Assembly (NCBI GenBank): GCA_946495905.1
Contig: CAMMEP010000012.1
Coordinates: 1 to 26,760, forward strand
Direction of reading: 5' to 3'
Origin: an uncultured Clostridium sp.
Lineage (GTDB): Bacteria > Bacillota > Clostridia > TANB77 > CAG-508
DNA: 26,760 bases
The notes beneath the pieces were generated by a model. The model was not told where the DNA came from. It searched no databases and saw only the letters and a program-made list of their open reading frames with translations. Below are positions 1-7,557 of the stretch, one piece after another (within the stretch, counting starts at the first letter, position 1; each line of letters starts with the position of its first letter). The position numbers and the translations under genes were made by a program.

Positions 1-664
1 TTTAATAATGATACAGATCGTATGGAGACCTATTATAGGGGAGAAAGTGAACCGATGCCATATAATACAAATGGAACTTTAAGAGTAAGAGAATTTAGAG
101 GGTCTAGTAATTCACCTACTTTATGGACAACAAAAAGAACCATGCAAAGTTGGAATAGTCAACGATATATTTATGGATCTAGCATTCCAGTAGGTTTTGC
201 ATTTAAAAGACCATGGGAGGGAGGTCACGGAAATCAGAGTCAACATTATGCAGGTGTAGCATTTGATGTAGGTCAAAGACTATCTCAAGCGCAAAGAATA
301 AGACTTTGGAATTCAGCCAATAATTCTGGAGTGTGGTCTTATGTGGAGCCGATTTCACTTACACCAACATGGGTACATTTTGATAAAAGATTTCGGTACT
401 CCTGCTTGTAGCACAGGAGGATTTCCACAATTAAAAAGAGGAAGCTTAAGTAACTATGTCTTAATCGCACAAGATGATTTAAATACTTTAGGATATAGAA
501 CGGGAGGATTAGATGGAATATTTGGAGCAGCAACACAGGAAGCAGTAAGACGATATCAGGCATCGGTAGGATTAACTGCAGACGGAATTATAGGATGTAA
601 TACATGGAGATCTTTACAAGAGGCAGTGGTAGGAACCGGAAGAACAAGTACAACTATTGACTAA
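1..664 (+). CDS. M15-type peptidase with C-terminal peptidoglycan-binding domain (5' partial, +1 frameshift)
   Basis: The reading frame is open to the window edge, so the N-terminus is missing. The first part carries SQHYAGVAFD, an exact match to the M15 zinc-peptidase pattern S-x-H-x-x-G-x-A-x-D, and then WVHFD, which supplies the second metal-binding histidine. The second part, in the next frame, is a PG_binding_1 domain (DDLNTLGYRTGGLDGIFG, then VRRYQASVGLTADGIIG) and ends at TAA. The role inferred from the family is peptide cleavage in peptidoglycan by a wall-bound D-Ala-D-Ala carboxypeptidase or endopeptidase. The frame changes at the CGG codon 394-396: without a shift the protein stops five codons later at TAG, and skipping C394 joins HFDKRF to GTPACSTGG. 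Either the gene is recoded, it is a pseudogene, or the extra base is a sequence error. Confidence 0.8.
391..397 (+). other. Putative +1 frameshift site TTT-CGG-T in the M15 peptidase gene
   Basis: The zero frame reads Phe-Arg-Tyr and stops five codons later. Reading TTT, skipping C394 and continuing with GGT gives Phe-Gly-Thr and fuses the peptidase to its peptidoglycan-binding domain. Here the P-site tRNA-Phe could also slip from TTT to TTC with perfect pairing. This is one of four such CGG sites in the window. Confidence 0.6.
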
Positions 665-738
665 AAAAATTTTTTTGTGTTTTTAATACAATAATGTCAT
701 ATCAATAATTAAAAAAATATAAAAATTGAAATAATTGT

Positions 739-781
739 AAAACTTTTAAAATGCTTATCCGAGTAGTGTTTTAAAAGTTTT
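739..781. repeat. Perfect 13-bp inverted repeat with 17-nt loop
   Basis: The arm at 739-751 (AAAACTTTTAAAA) is exactly complementary to 769-781. The loop (752-768) is the least AT-rich part of the surrounding stretch. It lies in the 309-nt gap between the M15 gene and mraZ, which otherwise holds only AT-rich sequence and the mraZ promoter. No long U tract follows, so a terminator is possible but not clear. Confidence 0.6.
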
Positions 782-884
782 ATAAAATGCGAGTTTATGT
801 TAAACACAAAACTGATGTTTGTAAACAACTTAGAAAAGACAAGGGTTCCAACTGAAAAATATTTAAAAAAATTATAAAAAACAC

Positions 885-913
885 TTGCATTTTATAAATA
901 CTTGTATTAAAAT
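885..913 (+). promoter_or_regulatory. Sigma-A type promoter of mraZ/dcw cluster
   Basis: A -35 box TTGCAT (885-890) and a -10 box TAAAAT (908-913) are separated by 17 nt. Transcription would start near 920, at the edge of the MraZ repeats, so bound MraZ would occlude the start site. Confidence 0.75.
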
Positions 914-920
914 CTAAGTG

Positions 921-966
921 AAGTGGAGAGAAGTGGTAGAAAGTGGTTTAAAAATGGAGTGAGGTG
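921..966 (+). promoter_or_regulatory. MraZ operator: AAGTGG repeats with 10-bp period
   Basis: AAGTGG begins at 921, 931 and 941, exactly one helical turn apart, with degenerate copies at 951 (AAAATGG) and 961 (GAGGTG). MraZ is known to bind tandem TGG/GTGG-core repeats upstream of its own gene in several phyla, and Mollicutes MraZ boxes have an AAAGTG core. The last degenerate copy overlaps the mraZ ribosome binding site at 961-967, which ties autorepression to translation initiation. Confidence 0.8.
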
Positions 967-973
967 AAACAAA

Positions 974-1405
974 GTGCTTATCGGTGAATACGAACATTCT
1001 CTAGATGCAAAAGGCAGATTAATAATGCCAGCAAAAATTAGAGAAGATATTGGTGAAAAGTTCATCATAACAAAAGGATTAGATGGGTGCTTATTTGGGT
1101 TTTCACAAAACGAATGGACCAACTTTGAAGAAAAATTAAAAACACTTCCACTTACAAACAAAAATGCAAGAGACTTCGTAAGATTTTTCTTATCAGGAGC
1201 AATCGAATGCGAAATAGATAAACAAGGTAGATTTCTAATTGCTAGTAATTTACGTGAGTATGCAAATATGGAAAAAGAAGCAGTAATAATTGGTGTAGGT
1301 ACTAGAATTGAAATTTGGAACAAAGATAAATGGAAAGAATATAATAGCGAAGAAAATATTTCAGCAGACGAAATTGCAGAAAATATGACGATGCTAGGTA
1401 TATAA
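974..1405 (+). CDS. mraZ: Transcriptional regulator MraZ
   Basis: The 143-residue protein has the usual MraZ length and the two SpoVT/AbrB-like halves. Each half has the D-x-K/Q-G-R signature: LDAKGRLIMP near residues 10-19 and IDKQGRFLI near residues 80-88. MraZ assembles into ring-shaped oligomers and represses the dcw promoter. The start is GTG at 974, seven nt after GAGGTGA. It is the first gene of the cell-wall/division cluster and has its own operator directly upstream. The stop codon lies at the edge of a weak AT hairpin (about 1400-1424). A long gene-free spacer then separates it from rsmH, which it normally adjoins closely. Confidence 0.95.
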   Translation: MLIGEYEHSLDAKGRLIMPAKIREDIGEKFIITKGLDGCLFGFSQNEWTNFEEKLKTLPLTNKNARDFVRFFLSGAIECEIDKQGRFLIASNLREYANMEKEAVIIGVGTRIEIWNKDKWKEYNSEENISADEIAENMTMLGI

Positions 1406-1957
1406 CTTTAAAAAAGTTTATATAGAAACAAAAGATAAAAATACAAAGATACAAAAGATTTTTTAAACCTCATTTGTATAACAAAAGAAAAGGTTAAAAA
1501 ATACGAAAGAAAGATAGGAAACTAAACAAAAGAAAAAGTATTAAGAATTGAAACATAAGATAAAATTTAAAAGTTGCAAAAGATAATCAAAAGCAAACGA
1601 AAGAAAAAATAAAATAATTACTAAAGATAAAAAAGATAAAGAATAATTAAGATTTAAAACAAAAGAGTTAATAAAACAAAAGATATTTTAATTCTCAAAA
1701 GATAAAATGTTGATTGTTTATACATAAAAAAATATTTACAAAGGATAAAAATTGAAAAATACAGAAGCATATTGGCAAACCTAAGATAAAATTGCTTAAA
1801 AATAGGTAATTTAGACAGTAGCATACAGTTGGTATATTTTTGTACCAACTGCTTATGCTATCATGGGGAAAAAAAACGTACGTTTGCGATAATAGCATGC
1901 AAATACTATGAAAATAAACATTTATAAAATTTCATATGAAATATTGGGGTGTACCAA
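1406..1957 (+). other. Gene-free purine-rich spacer with repeated AAGATA
   Basis: No credible coding frame is present in these 552 nt. The + strand is strongly A/G-rich up to about 1800, and the hexamer AAGATA occurs ten times between 1432 and 1788 (at 1432, 1446, 1511, 1557, 1580, 1624, 1633, 1680, 1699 and 1783), often inside AAAAGATAA. Spacing is irregular. Function is unknown; such sequence would be unstructured RNA in an mraZ-rsmH transcript. Confidence 0.6.
1819..1860 (+). other. Stable hairpin in the rsmH leader
   Basis: CAGTTGGTA (1826-1834) pairs with TACCAACTG (1843-1851), and TAGCATA (1819-1825) pairs with TATGCTA (1854-1860) around a 2-nt bulge. That makes 16 bp in total with an 8-nt T-rich loop. 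No U run follows, so this looks like a leader structure or processing site more than a terminator. It lies about 100 nt before the rsmH start. Confidence 0.55.
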
Positions 1958-2900
1958 TTGGAATTCAAACATAAACCAGTTTTATTAAAGGAATGTATAG
2001 AAGGATTAAACATAAAGCCAGATGGAATCTATGTAGATGGAACAATTCGGAGGAGCTGGACATAGTACAGAAATTGTAAAAAGATTATCTGAAAAAGGTC
2101 TGCTAATTGGAATTGATCGAGATGAGGAAGCACTAGAAGCGGCAAAGAAAAAACTAGAACAATATAAAAATGTAAAATACGTTCATGGAAATCATGATGA
2201 AATAGATGAATTGCTAGAAAGTATAGGGATTCATAAAGTAGATGGCATTTTATTAGACTTAGGTGTATCTTCTTATCAATTAGATGAAAAAGCTAGAGGT
2301 TTTAGCTACATAGGAAATGCAAAGCTAGACATGAGAATGGATAAAACTCAGGAACTTACTGCTGAGGTAGTAGTAAATGAATATTCCGAGGAAGAGTTAG
2401 CAAAGCTGATATGGGATTATGGAGAAGAAAGATTTTCTAAGACAATTGCTAAGAATATTTGCAGACAAAGGGAAAAAAAGAGAATCGAAACAACCGAAGA
2501 ATTAGTAAAAATTATAGAAAACTCTATTCCAAAAGCAAAACAAAAAGAGGGACATCCAGCAAAAAGAACCTTTCAAGCAATTCGAATTGAAGTAAATAAT
2601 GAAATAAAACCATTATATAATACTATATTAAATTCTATAAAATTGCTAAATGAGGGAGGAAGATTGGCAGTCATTACATTTCATTCTTTAGAAGATAGAG
2701 CTGTAAAAGAAGCTTTTATCGAAGCTGAAGGAAAATGTACATGTCCAAAAGATTTACCCTATTGTATTTGTAATTATACATCTTATGGAAAAATTATTAC
2801 TAAGAAACCAATACTTCCAACAGTGCAAGAGCAAGAAGAAAATACTAGAAGTAAAAGTGCTAAATTAAGAATTTTCGAAAGAAGAAAAAAGAAGCAATAA
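1958..2900 (+). CDS. rsmH: 16S rRNA (cytosine1402-N4)-methyltransferase RsmH, +1 frameshift near N-terminus
   Basis: RsmH uses S-adenosylmethionine to N4-methylate C1402 in the ribosomal decoding centre. Translation from TTG 1958 (GGGGTG six nt upstream) gives MEFKHKPVLLKECIEG and then VDGT, the canonical RsmH N-terminus. The frame then breaks at CGG 2048-2050. Skipping C2048 reads T-I-GGAGHSTEI, the SAM-binding motif. Later family features follow, such as LDLGVSSYQLDE, GHPAKRTFQAIRIEVN and AVITFHSLEDRAVK. The joined length is 313 residues, normal for the family. Without the shift, translation ends five codons after CGG at TAG. The rest of the gene is intact, which argues against simple decay. 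A GTG at 1949 in the same frame is a weaker start. Confidence 0.88.
2045..2051 (+). other. Putative +1 frameshift site ATT-CGG-A in rsmH
   Basis: The zero frame reads Ile-Arg-Arg-Ser-Trp-Thr-stop. Skipping C2048 gives Ile-Gly-Gly-Ala-Gly-His, the conserved methyltransferase motif. The sequence immediately after the C is GGAGGAG, a Shine-Dalgarno-like run that could pause ribosomes. P-site re-pairing of tRNA-Ile in +1 would be poor, so out-of-frame glycine-tRNA entry is the more likely route if the site is real. Confidence 0.65.
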
Positions 2901-2969
2901 AAAACTGACAAATATGTAGATAAAATAGAAATAAGAACAAATTGATAAGAAAAGAGGTGAAAGTAACTT

Positions 2970-3479
2970 ATGGCAAATTATAGGTATAATCGATACCAAT
3001 ATGAGACTAGCCCAAGAAAATTAGAACCAGAATATGAACCAATAAGAGAACCATATGCAAGAAAAAAAGTAACAACTGTTAAGAAAAAAGCAGAACAGCC
3101 AAAGACAAAGAGTCAAGTTAGAGCAAATATAAAAACAATAACTTATATCTTTTTAATATTTGCTAGTCTATTTGTTATAAGTTATCGTAACTCATTAATT
3201 AACGAAAGTTTTAACGAAAATGAAAATTTAAAATCAAATTTAGCAGCAATTGAAAAAGAAAACGAACAATTAAAAGTAAATCTAGAGAATAGCTTAAATT
3301 TATCAAACATACAGAAACTAGCAGAAGAAAAATTAGGAATGCAAAAACTAGATAATAGCCAAAAAATTTATGTAAGCTTAAACAAAAAAGATTATGTAGA
3401 GCCAGCAAGTGAAGAAGTAGTAATGAATGATAGTTCAAACTGGTTTGATAAATTGTTACAAGCAATTTTAGGAAAGTAA
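2970..3479 (+). CDS. ftsL: Cell division protein FtsL-like
   Basis: FtsL is a bitopic protein of the FtsQ/DivIB-FtsL-FtsB/DivIC complex that activates septal peptidoglycan synthesis. This 169-residue protein has a basic cytoplasmic N-terminus rich in Tyr and Lys (1-50), one membrane helix (about 54-71) and an extracytoplasmic coiled coil (about 80-108). It then has the IQKLAEEKLGMQ motif typical of FtsL/DivIC proteins. Sequence identity in this family is low, so the call rests on topology, motif and position between rsmH and the PBP gene. AGAGGTGA lies about 10 nt before ATG 2970. A terminator follows the stop immediately, which separates it from the downstream PBP gene. Confidence 0.85.
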   Translation: MANYRYNRYQYETSPRKLEPEYEPIREPYARKKVTTVKKKAEQPKTKSQVRANIKTITYIFLIFASLFVISYRNSLINESFNENENLKSNLAAIEKENEQLKVNLENSLNLSNIQKLAEEKLGMQKLDNSQKIYVSLNKKDYVEPASEEVVMNDSSNWFDKLLQAILGK

Positions 3480-3516
3480 AAGACTAAAATAGAAGTGAAT
3501 ATTTTAGTCTTTTTTT
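3478..3516 (+). terminator. Rho-independent terminator after ftsL
   Basis: AGACTAAAATA pairs with TATTTTAGTCT (11 bp, about 7-nt loop) and is followed by a run of seven T residues. It splits the dcw cluster after ftsL. Its T-rich tail begins the direct repeat at 3505. Confidence 0.85.
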
Positions 3517-3546
3517 ATTTGGCATGAATACAATTATTTTAAGAAA
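3505..3546 (+). repeat. Direct repeat, left copy (flanks the ygcG-lemA block)
   Basis: This 42-nt stretch matches 5191-5232 at 39 of 42 positions; the only differences are three adjacent bases at 3521-3523. Both copies contain TGAATACAATTATTTTAAG. Weaker similarity continues on both sides, so the original duplication was probably longer. Confidence 0.85.
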
Positions 3547-3566
3547 TTTTATTGAAATATCTTGAA

Positions 3567-3600
3567 AACAAGCGATAGCATATTTATGCTATCGCTTGTT
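3567..3600 (-). terminator. Long palindromic terminator downstream of lemA
   Basis: AACAAGCGATAGCATA (3567-3582) is perfectly complementary to 3585-3600, a 16-bp stem with a minimal loop. On the minus strand it follows the lemA stop and is trailed by TTTT. It may also act as a plus-strand barrier. Confidence 0.75.
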
Positions 3601-3617
3601 TAAGAAAGGATTTAAGA

Positions 3618-4193
3618 TTAGTCGAAACTAACTACAGGAGCTTCTTGCGCATCTGCGTCAGCTTCAAAGTATGGCATAGGATAGTATCCACTCATACTAG
3701 CTACAATACTGGTGGGAAACTTCTGAACTTTAGTATTAAAAGTTCTTACGCTCTCATTATAATATTGTCTGGCTACTGCAATTCTATTCTCTGTTCCAGC
3801 CAGTTCATCCTGCAAAGCAATAAATTGTTCACTAGCTTCGAGAGTAGGATAATCTTCTGAAATTGCAAGTAATCTGCCAAGAGCGGAATTTAAAGCATTG
3901 TTAGCTTCGTTAATACTTTCCATATCTCCACTTTCGATGCTTCCAGCAAGTTTCGATCTTGCCTCGGCAATTTCTGTGAATACATCTTCTTCATGACTTG
4001 CATATCCCTTAACAGTTTTTACTAAATTAGGAATAAGGTCACTCCGTCTTTGAAGTGTGGTCTCGACTTGAGCCTGTTGCATTTCAACATCTTCTTTTAA
4101 AGATACCAAACTATTCCTAGTTCCAAAGAACCAGAATACGGCTACCAACAATAATACAACAATAACTGTTAACGTGCTTTTTCCATTTTTCAT
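3618..4193 (-). CDS. lemA: LemA family protein
   Basis: LemA proteins are membrane-anchored helical-bundle proteins of uncertain biochemical role, often paired with TPM-domain proteins. The 191-residue product has one N-terminal membrane helix (about 8-24), the hallmark LQRRSDLIPNLVKTVKGYA, and the conserved tail FNTKVQKFPTSIVASM. Residue R50, in the conserved RR of that hallmark, is encoded by CGG (4044-4046 on the complement), so CGG is read as Arg here. It lies 53 nt downstream of the TPM gene on the same strand and probably shares its transcript. The pair is inserted, opposite in strand, between ftsL and the PBP gene. Confidence 0.93.
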   Translation of the reverse strand: MKNGKSTLTVIVVLLLVAVFWFFGTRNSLVSLKEDVEMQQAQVETTLQRRSDLIPNLVKTVKGYASHEEDVFTEIAEARSKLAGSIESGDMESINEANNALNSALGRLLAISEDYPTLEASEQFIALQDELAGTENRIAVARQYYNESVRTFNTKVQKFPTSIVASMSGYYPMPYFEADADAQEAPVVSFD

Positions 4194-4246
4194 TGTGAAT
4201 TTACCTCCTGAATGTTTTGGGATTTACAGTTTCTAAATTCAATTTG

Positions 4247-5035
4247 TTATCGTGAGGCACCACCGCCTCCAGAAAAACCTCCTCCAAAGCTACCACCAGA
4301 AAAACCTCCTCCAAAGCTACCACCAGAGAAACCACCTGAAGAACCGCCGTAAAAACCTCCAGAGGATCCACCTCCACTATAACCATCATCGCGAAAAACA
4401 ATCCCAAAAACTATAAGTAAAGCAATGATAATTATTATAACAATCCACATTGGAAAGCCATCTTCATCGGTTTCTTCTGTTTCAATGAATTCTTTGTCCA
4501 AACCTTGAATTTCAATTCCATATTCTTCAGCAACAACGTTTAAAACAGCTTTTACTGTCAATTCAGTTGCTTTTGTATACTCATCATTTTCACGGTATGG
4601 AACAAAATAATCATCCAAAATTCGACCGCACTTAGAATCGTTTAAGCATCCTTCTAATCCTCTGCCTATTTCAAGTCTAACTTTTTCATCAGACCGAGAA
4701 AATAGAAGTAATATGCCATTATCTTCTCCTTTTTTACCAATACCTAAAGTATTAAATAGATTATTTGCATAATCTTCAATACTTCTATTAAGTAAACTTT
4801 CTACAGATATAACGGCGAATTCTGCATCTGTTTTTTCTTCCAACTCTACAAGCATCTGATTGAGTTCTTCTTCTACATCATCTTCGATAATATTATCTTC
4901 ATCGTAGATGTAGATACCTTCCTCAACTTGAGGGATTGGTATTTTCTCTGATGTAGAACATCCAGATAATATACTCATAAGCATAATGAGTATCATAAGG
5001 AAAACTACATAAGAAAATGTCCGTTTCTTGCACAT
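4247..5035 (-). CDS. TPM-domain lipoprotein (YgcG-like) with Gly/Ser-rich tail
   Basis: Residues 1-26 form a lipoprotein signal peptide with lipobox LSGC (Cys26). A TPM (YgcG/Psb32) domain covers about 36-175 and includes YIYDEDNIIEDDVEEELNQ, FAVISVESLLN and VRLEIGRGLEGCLND. A membrane helix follows (about 197-214), then a C-terminal Gly/Ser/Phe-rich repeat tail (219-262). With both a lipid anchor and a second helix, the TPM domain should be extracytoplasmic. TPM domains have been linked to phosphatase-like or photosystem repair roles elsewhere; the bacterial function is not established. It is first in a two-gene unit with lemA, a widespread pairing. Its own promoter lies upstream at 5117-5145. 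Two CGG codons (R5, R114) are read in frame. Confidence 0.88.
   Translation of the reverse strand: MCKKRTFSYVVFLMILIMLMSILSGCSTSEKIPIPQVEEGIYIYDEDNIIEDDVEEELNQMLVELEEKTDAEFAVISVESLLNRSIEDYANNLFNTLGIGKKGEDNGILLLFSRSDEKVRLEIGRGLEGCLNDSKCGRILDDYFVPYRENDEYTKATELTVKAVLNVVAEEYGIEIQGLDKEFIETEETDEDGFPMWIVIIIIIALLIVFGIVFRDDGYSGGGSSGGFYGGSSGGFSGGSFGGGFSGGSFGGGFSGGGGASR
4269..4322 (-). repeat. Two tandem 27-bp repeats inside the TPM protein tail
   Basis: A 27-bp unit occurs twice in direct succession (4269-4295 and 4296-4322), with a diverging third start at 4323. It encodes the repeated Gly/Ser/Phe tail. Exact repeats of this kind can change length by slippage. Confidence 0.85.
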
Positions 5036-5116
5036 ACTCCTTTCATCCTTTCTATTCAGACTATTATCTGATTATTTTGATATATATAAAATAAGCTAAA
5101 AGCTTATATGATTAAC

Positions 5117-5145
5117 ATTATACTATATTTACATAAAAAAATCAA
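5117..5145 (-). promoter_or_regulatory. Promoter of the ygcG-lemA unit
   Basis: On the minus strand, TTGATT (complement of 5140-5145) and TATAAT (complement of 5117-5122) are 17 nt apart. The start site would lie about 75 nt upstream of the TPM gene start, which has AAAGGAG just before its ATG. Confidence 0.75.
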
Positions 5146-5190
5146 CTTTTATCCTATACAGGTAGATATAAATAAGAAGTAAGAACAATA

Positions 5191-5232
5191 TAGTCTTTTT
5201 TTATTTTAAATGAATACAATTATTTTAAGAAA
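5191..5232 (+). repeat. Direct repeat, right copy (flanks the ygcG-lemA block)
   Basis: This is the partner of 3505-3546 (39 of 42 identical). It lies just upstream of the PBP gene. Unlike the left copy it lacks the intact terminator stem in front, so it looks like a duplicated ftsL-PBP junction whose hairpin has degenerated. Confidence 0.85.
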
Positions 5233-5268
5233 ATTTGTTGGGGATACTTTAGAAAGGAATCTGGTAAG

Positions 5269-7464
5269 ATGCAAAATATAAGAAAAAGAAAGGAGAGCAA
5301 AAGAAAAGAACAAGGAAAAGTTAGATTTGATAAAGAAAAATTAATAAAATTAAAAAAAGAGAAGAAAGAGAAAAAAGAAGAAAACGTAGAGAAATTAAGA
5401 AAAAAGTTAGAAAGAAAACAGAACAAAAAATTTAAGAAGCAAATGAAAAAAGAAAAAAATAAACCAGAAGAAAAATATAGCGATATTAGTAGAAGAAAAA
5501 GAATGAAAATTTGGATTCTGGTTGTGGCTTTAATCTTTAGTTTATTTATTGGTAGAATTGCTTGGATTCAGTTTGTGATGGGGGACGAATTAAAACAAAT
5601 GGCGTACGAGCAACAGAGTTTAGATAGAACGGTTAATCCACGAAGAGGGACGATTTATGATGCAACAGGGAAGACAATCTTAGCAGTAAGTAGTACGGTA
5701 AATACAATAACAGTTAATCCTAATAATATTTCGAAAGAGAATAAAGAGAAAGTTGCAAGAGCATTATCCAATATATTTGAATTAGATTATGAAACCGTAT
5801 TAAAAAAGGTAAAGAAAAATACCTCTATTGAAACTATTGTAAGAAAAGTAGAAAAAGAAAAAGCAGACGAATTACGAATATGGATGGAAGATAATGCTAT
5901 TACAGTAGGAATTAATATTGATGAAGATACCAAAAGATATTATCCTTATAATAGTTTGGCATCACAAGTAATAGGATTTTGTGGTTCAGATAATCAAGGA
6001 CTAGATGGAATTGAAGCAATTTATGAAGAAGAATTACAGGGAGAAAAAGGAAGAATTACAAAAGTAACTGATGCAAATGGAGGAGAAATAGAAGGAGAAG
6101 GAGAAAACTATATTTCAGCAATTGATGGGGATGATTTGGTACTAAGTATTGATGCTACCATTCAAGGAATTGCAGAAAAGTATCTAAAAGAAGCTTGTAT
6201 CGATAATGTGTGTACCGATGGTGGAAACATTATTGTTATGAATCCAAAAACTGGAGATATTTTAGCAATGGTAGGTTATCCAAACTATAACTTAAATGAG
6301 CCTTATGAAACTACCATAGAAGAATTAAAAACTACTTGGGACAGTTTATCCGAAAGTGAGCAAATAGCAGAAATGCAGAAAGTTTGGAGAAATAAAGCAG
6401 TAGCAGATACCTATGAACCAGGCTCTACCTTTAAATTAATAACAGCATCTGCAGCATTAGAAGAGGGAATAACTACTACCGATAAGGAAGGAGAATTTTG
6501 TTGTACAGGAGGAATAACAATAGCAGGAGTACGAATTAGTTGCTGGAGGTACTATAATCCTCATGGCTCAGAAAGCCTAAGGCAAGCACTAATGAATTCT
6601 TGTAACCCAGTATTTATTGGGTTGGGGCAGGAAATTGGAGTAAGTAAGTATTATGATTATCTTGAAAAATTTGGATTGCTAAAAAGAACCGGAATAGATT
6701 TACCAGGAGAAGCGGGAAGTATATTTTTAAGTGAAGATAAGGTAGGACCAGTAGAACTTGCAACTATTTCTTTTGGGCAAAGATTTGAAATAACGCCAAT
6801 ACAAATGATTACAGCAGTAAGTACTATTGCAAACAAAGGGACCTATGTAAAACCACGTATTGTAAAACAAATTATAGATAGTGAAACAGGAGAAGTTACA
6901 GATATTCCAGTTGAAGAAACTAAAGGAGTAATTTCTAAAGAAACAGCAGAAGGAGTACTTAGTATGATGGAATCCGTTGTAGCAGAAGGAACTGGTAAAA
7001 ATGCACAGGTAAAAGGATATTCAATAGGTGGTAAAACAGGTACATCAGAAGATGGCGTAAACACTGGTAAATACGTTACATCATTTGTTGGAGTAGCTCC
7101 TATATCAGATCCAGAAGTAGTAGTATTAATTACATTATATAATCCAACAGGTGAGGGGGGACACCAAGGAGGTGGTGTGGCAGCACCAATTGGTTCTCAA
7201 GTATTAGGAGAAGTTTTGCCATATTTAGAAATTCAGCAAGATAATCTTACAGAAGAAGATATAAAAAATGAGGTAGAAGTACCAAATGTAATAGGAATGA
7301 CAGTATCAGAGGCAAAAAAAAAATTAGAGAAACTAGGATTAGGAATTAGTTATGAAGAAACAGAAGAAGATATTACAGATAAAATAGTAACAAATCAAGT
7401 GCCAGTAAATGGAATAGAAATTTATGAAGGCACAAATGTAGTGATAGAGTATGGAGAAAAATAA
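5269..7464 (+). CDS. spoVD: Class B penicillin-binding protein, SpoVD/FtsI type, with PASTA domain
   Basis: This transpeptidase cross-links peptidoglycan at the septum or spore cortex, working with a SEDS polymerase. Residues 1-78 form an unusually long, strongly basic cytoplasmic tail. A membrane helix spans about 80-100 and the dimerization domain begins near RRGTIYD (125-131). The transpeptidase domain has S386-T-F-K389 (nucleophile Ser386), S444-C-N446 and K589-T-G591. One PASTA domain (about 669-731) closes the protein. At 731 residues and with PASTA it fits SpoVD/Pbp2 better than PASTA-less FtsI; which of the two roles it has cannot be decided here. AAAGGA lies about 10 nt before the ATG. 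The gene follows the ygcG-lemA interruption and probably has its own leader. Confidence 0.93.
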   Translation: MQNIRKRKESKRKEQGKVRFDKEKLIKLKKEKKEKKEENVEKLRKKLERKQNKKFKKQMKKEKNKPEEKYSDISRRKRMKIWILVVALIFSLFIGRIAWIQFVMGDELKQMAYEQQSLDRTVNPRRGTIYDATGKTILAVSSTVNTITVNPNNISKENKEKVARALSNIFELDYETVLKKVKKNTSIETIVRKVEKEKADELRIWMEDNAITVGINIDEDTKRYYPYNSLASQVIGFCGSDNQGLDGIEAIYEEELQGEKGRITKVTDANGGEIEGEGENYISAIDGDDLVLSIDATIQGIAEKYLKEACIDNVCTDGGNIIVMNPKTGDILAMVGYPNYNLNEPYETTIEELKTTWDSLSESEQIAEMQKVWRNKAVADTYEPGSTFKLITASAALEEGITTTDKEGEFCCTGGITIAGVRISCWRYYNPHGSESLRQALMNSCNPVFIGLGQEIGVSKYYDYLEKFGLLKRTGIDLPGEAGSIFLSEDKVGPVELATISFGQRFEITPIQMITAVSTIANKGTYVKPRIVKQIIDSETGEVTDIPVEETKGVISKETAEGVLSMMESVVAEGTGKNAQVKGYSIGGKTGTSEDGVNTGKYVTSFVGVAPISDPEVVVLITLYNPTGEGGHQGGGVAAPIGSQVLGEVLPYLEIQQDNLTEEDIKNEVEVPNVIGMTVSEAKKKLEKLGLGISYEETEEDITDKIVTNQVPVNGIEIYEGTNVVIEYGEK

Positions 7465-7557
7465 AAGAAAAAAATGTCAAACTATGTACAAAAAGAAGAT
7501 TTAGTTATATAATGTAAACGGCAAATTATAAAATTAAGAGAAAGGGGAAACTTGCAT

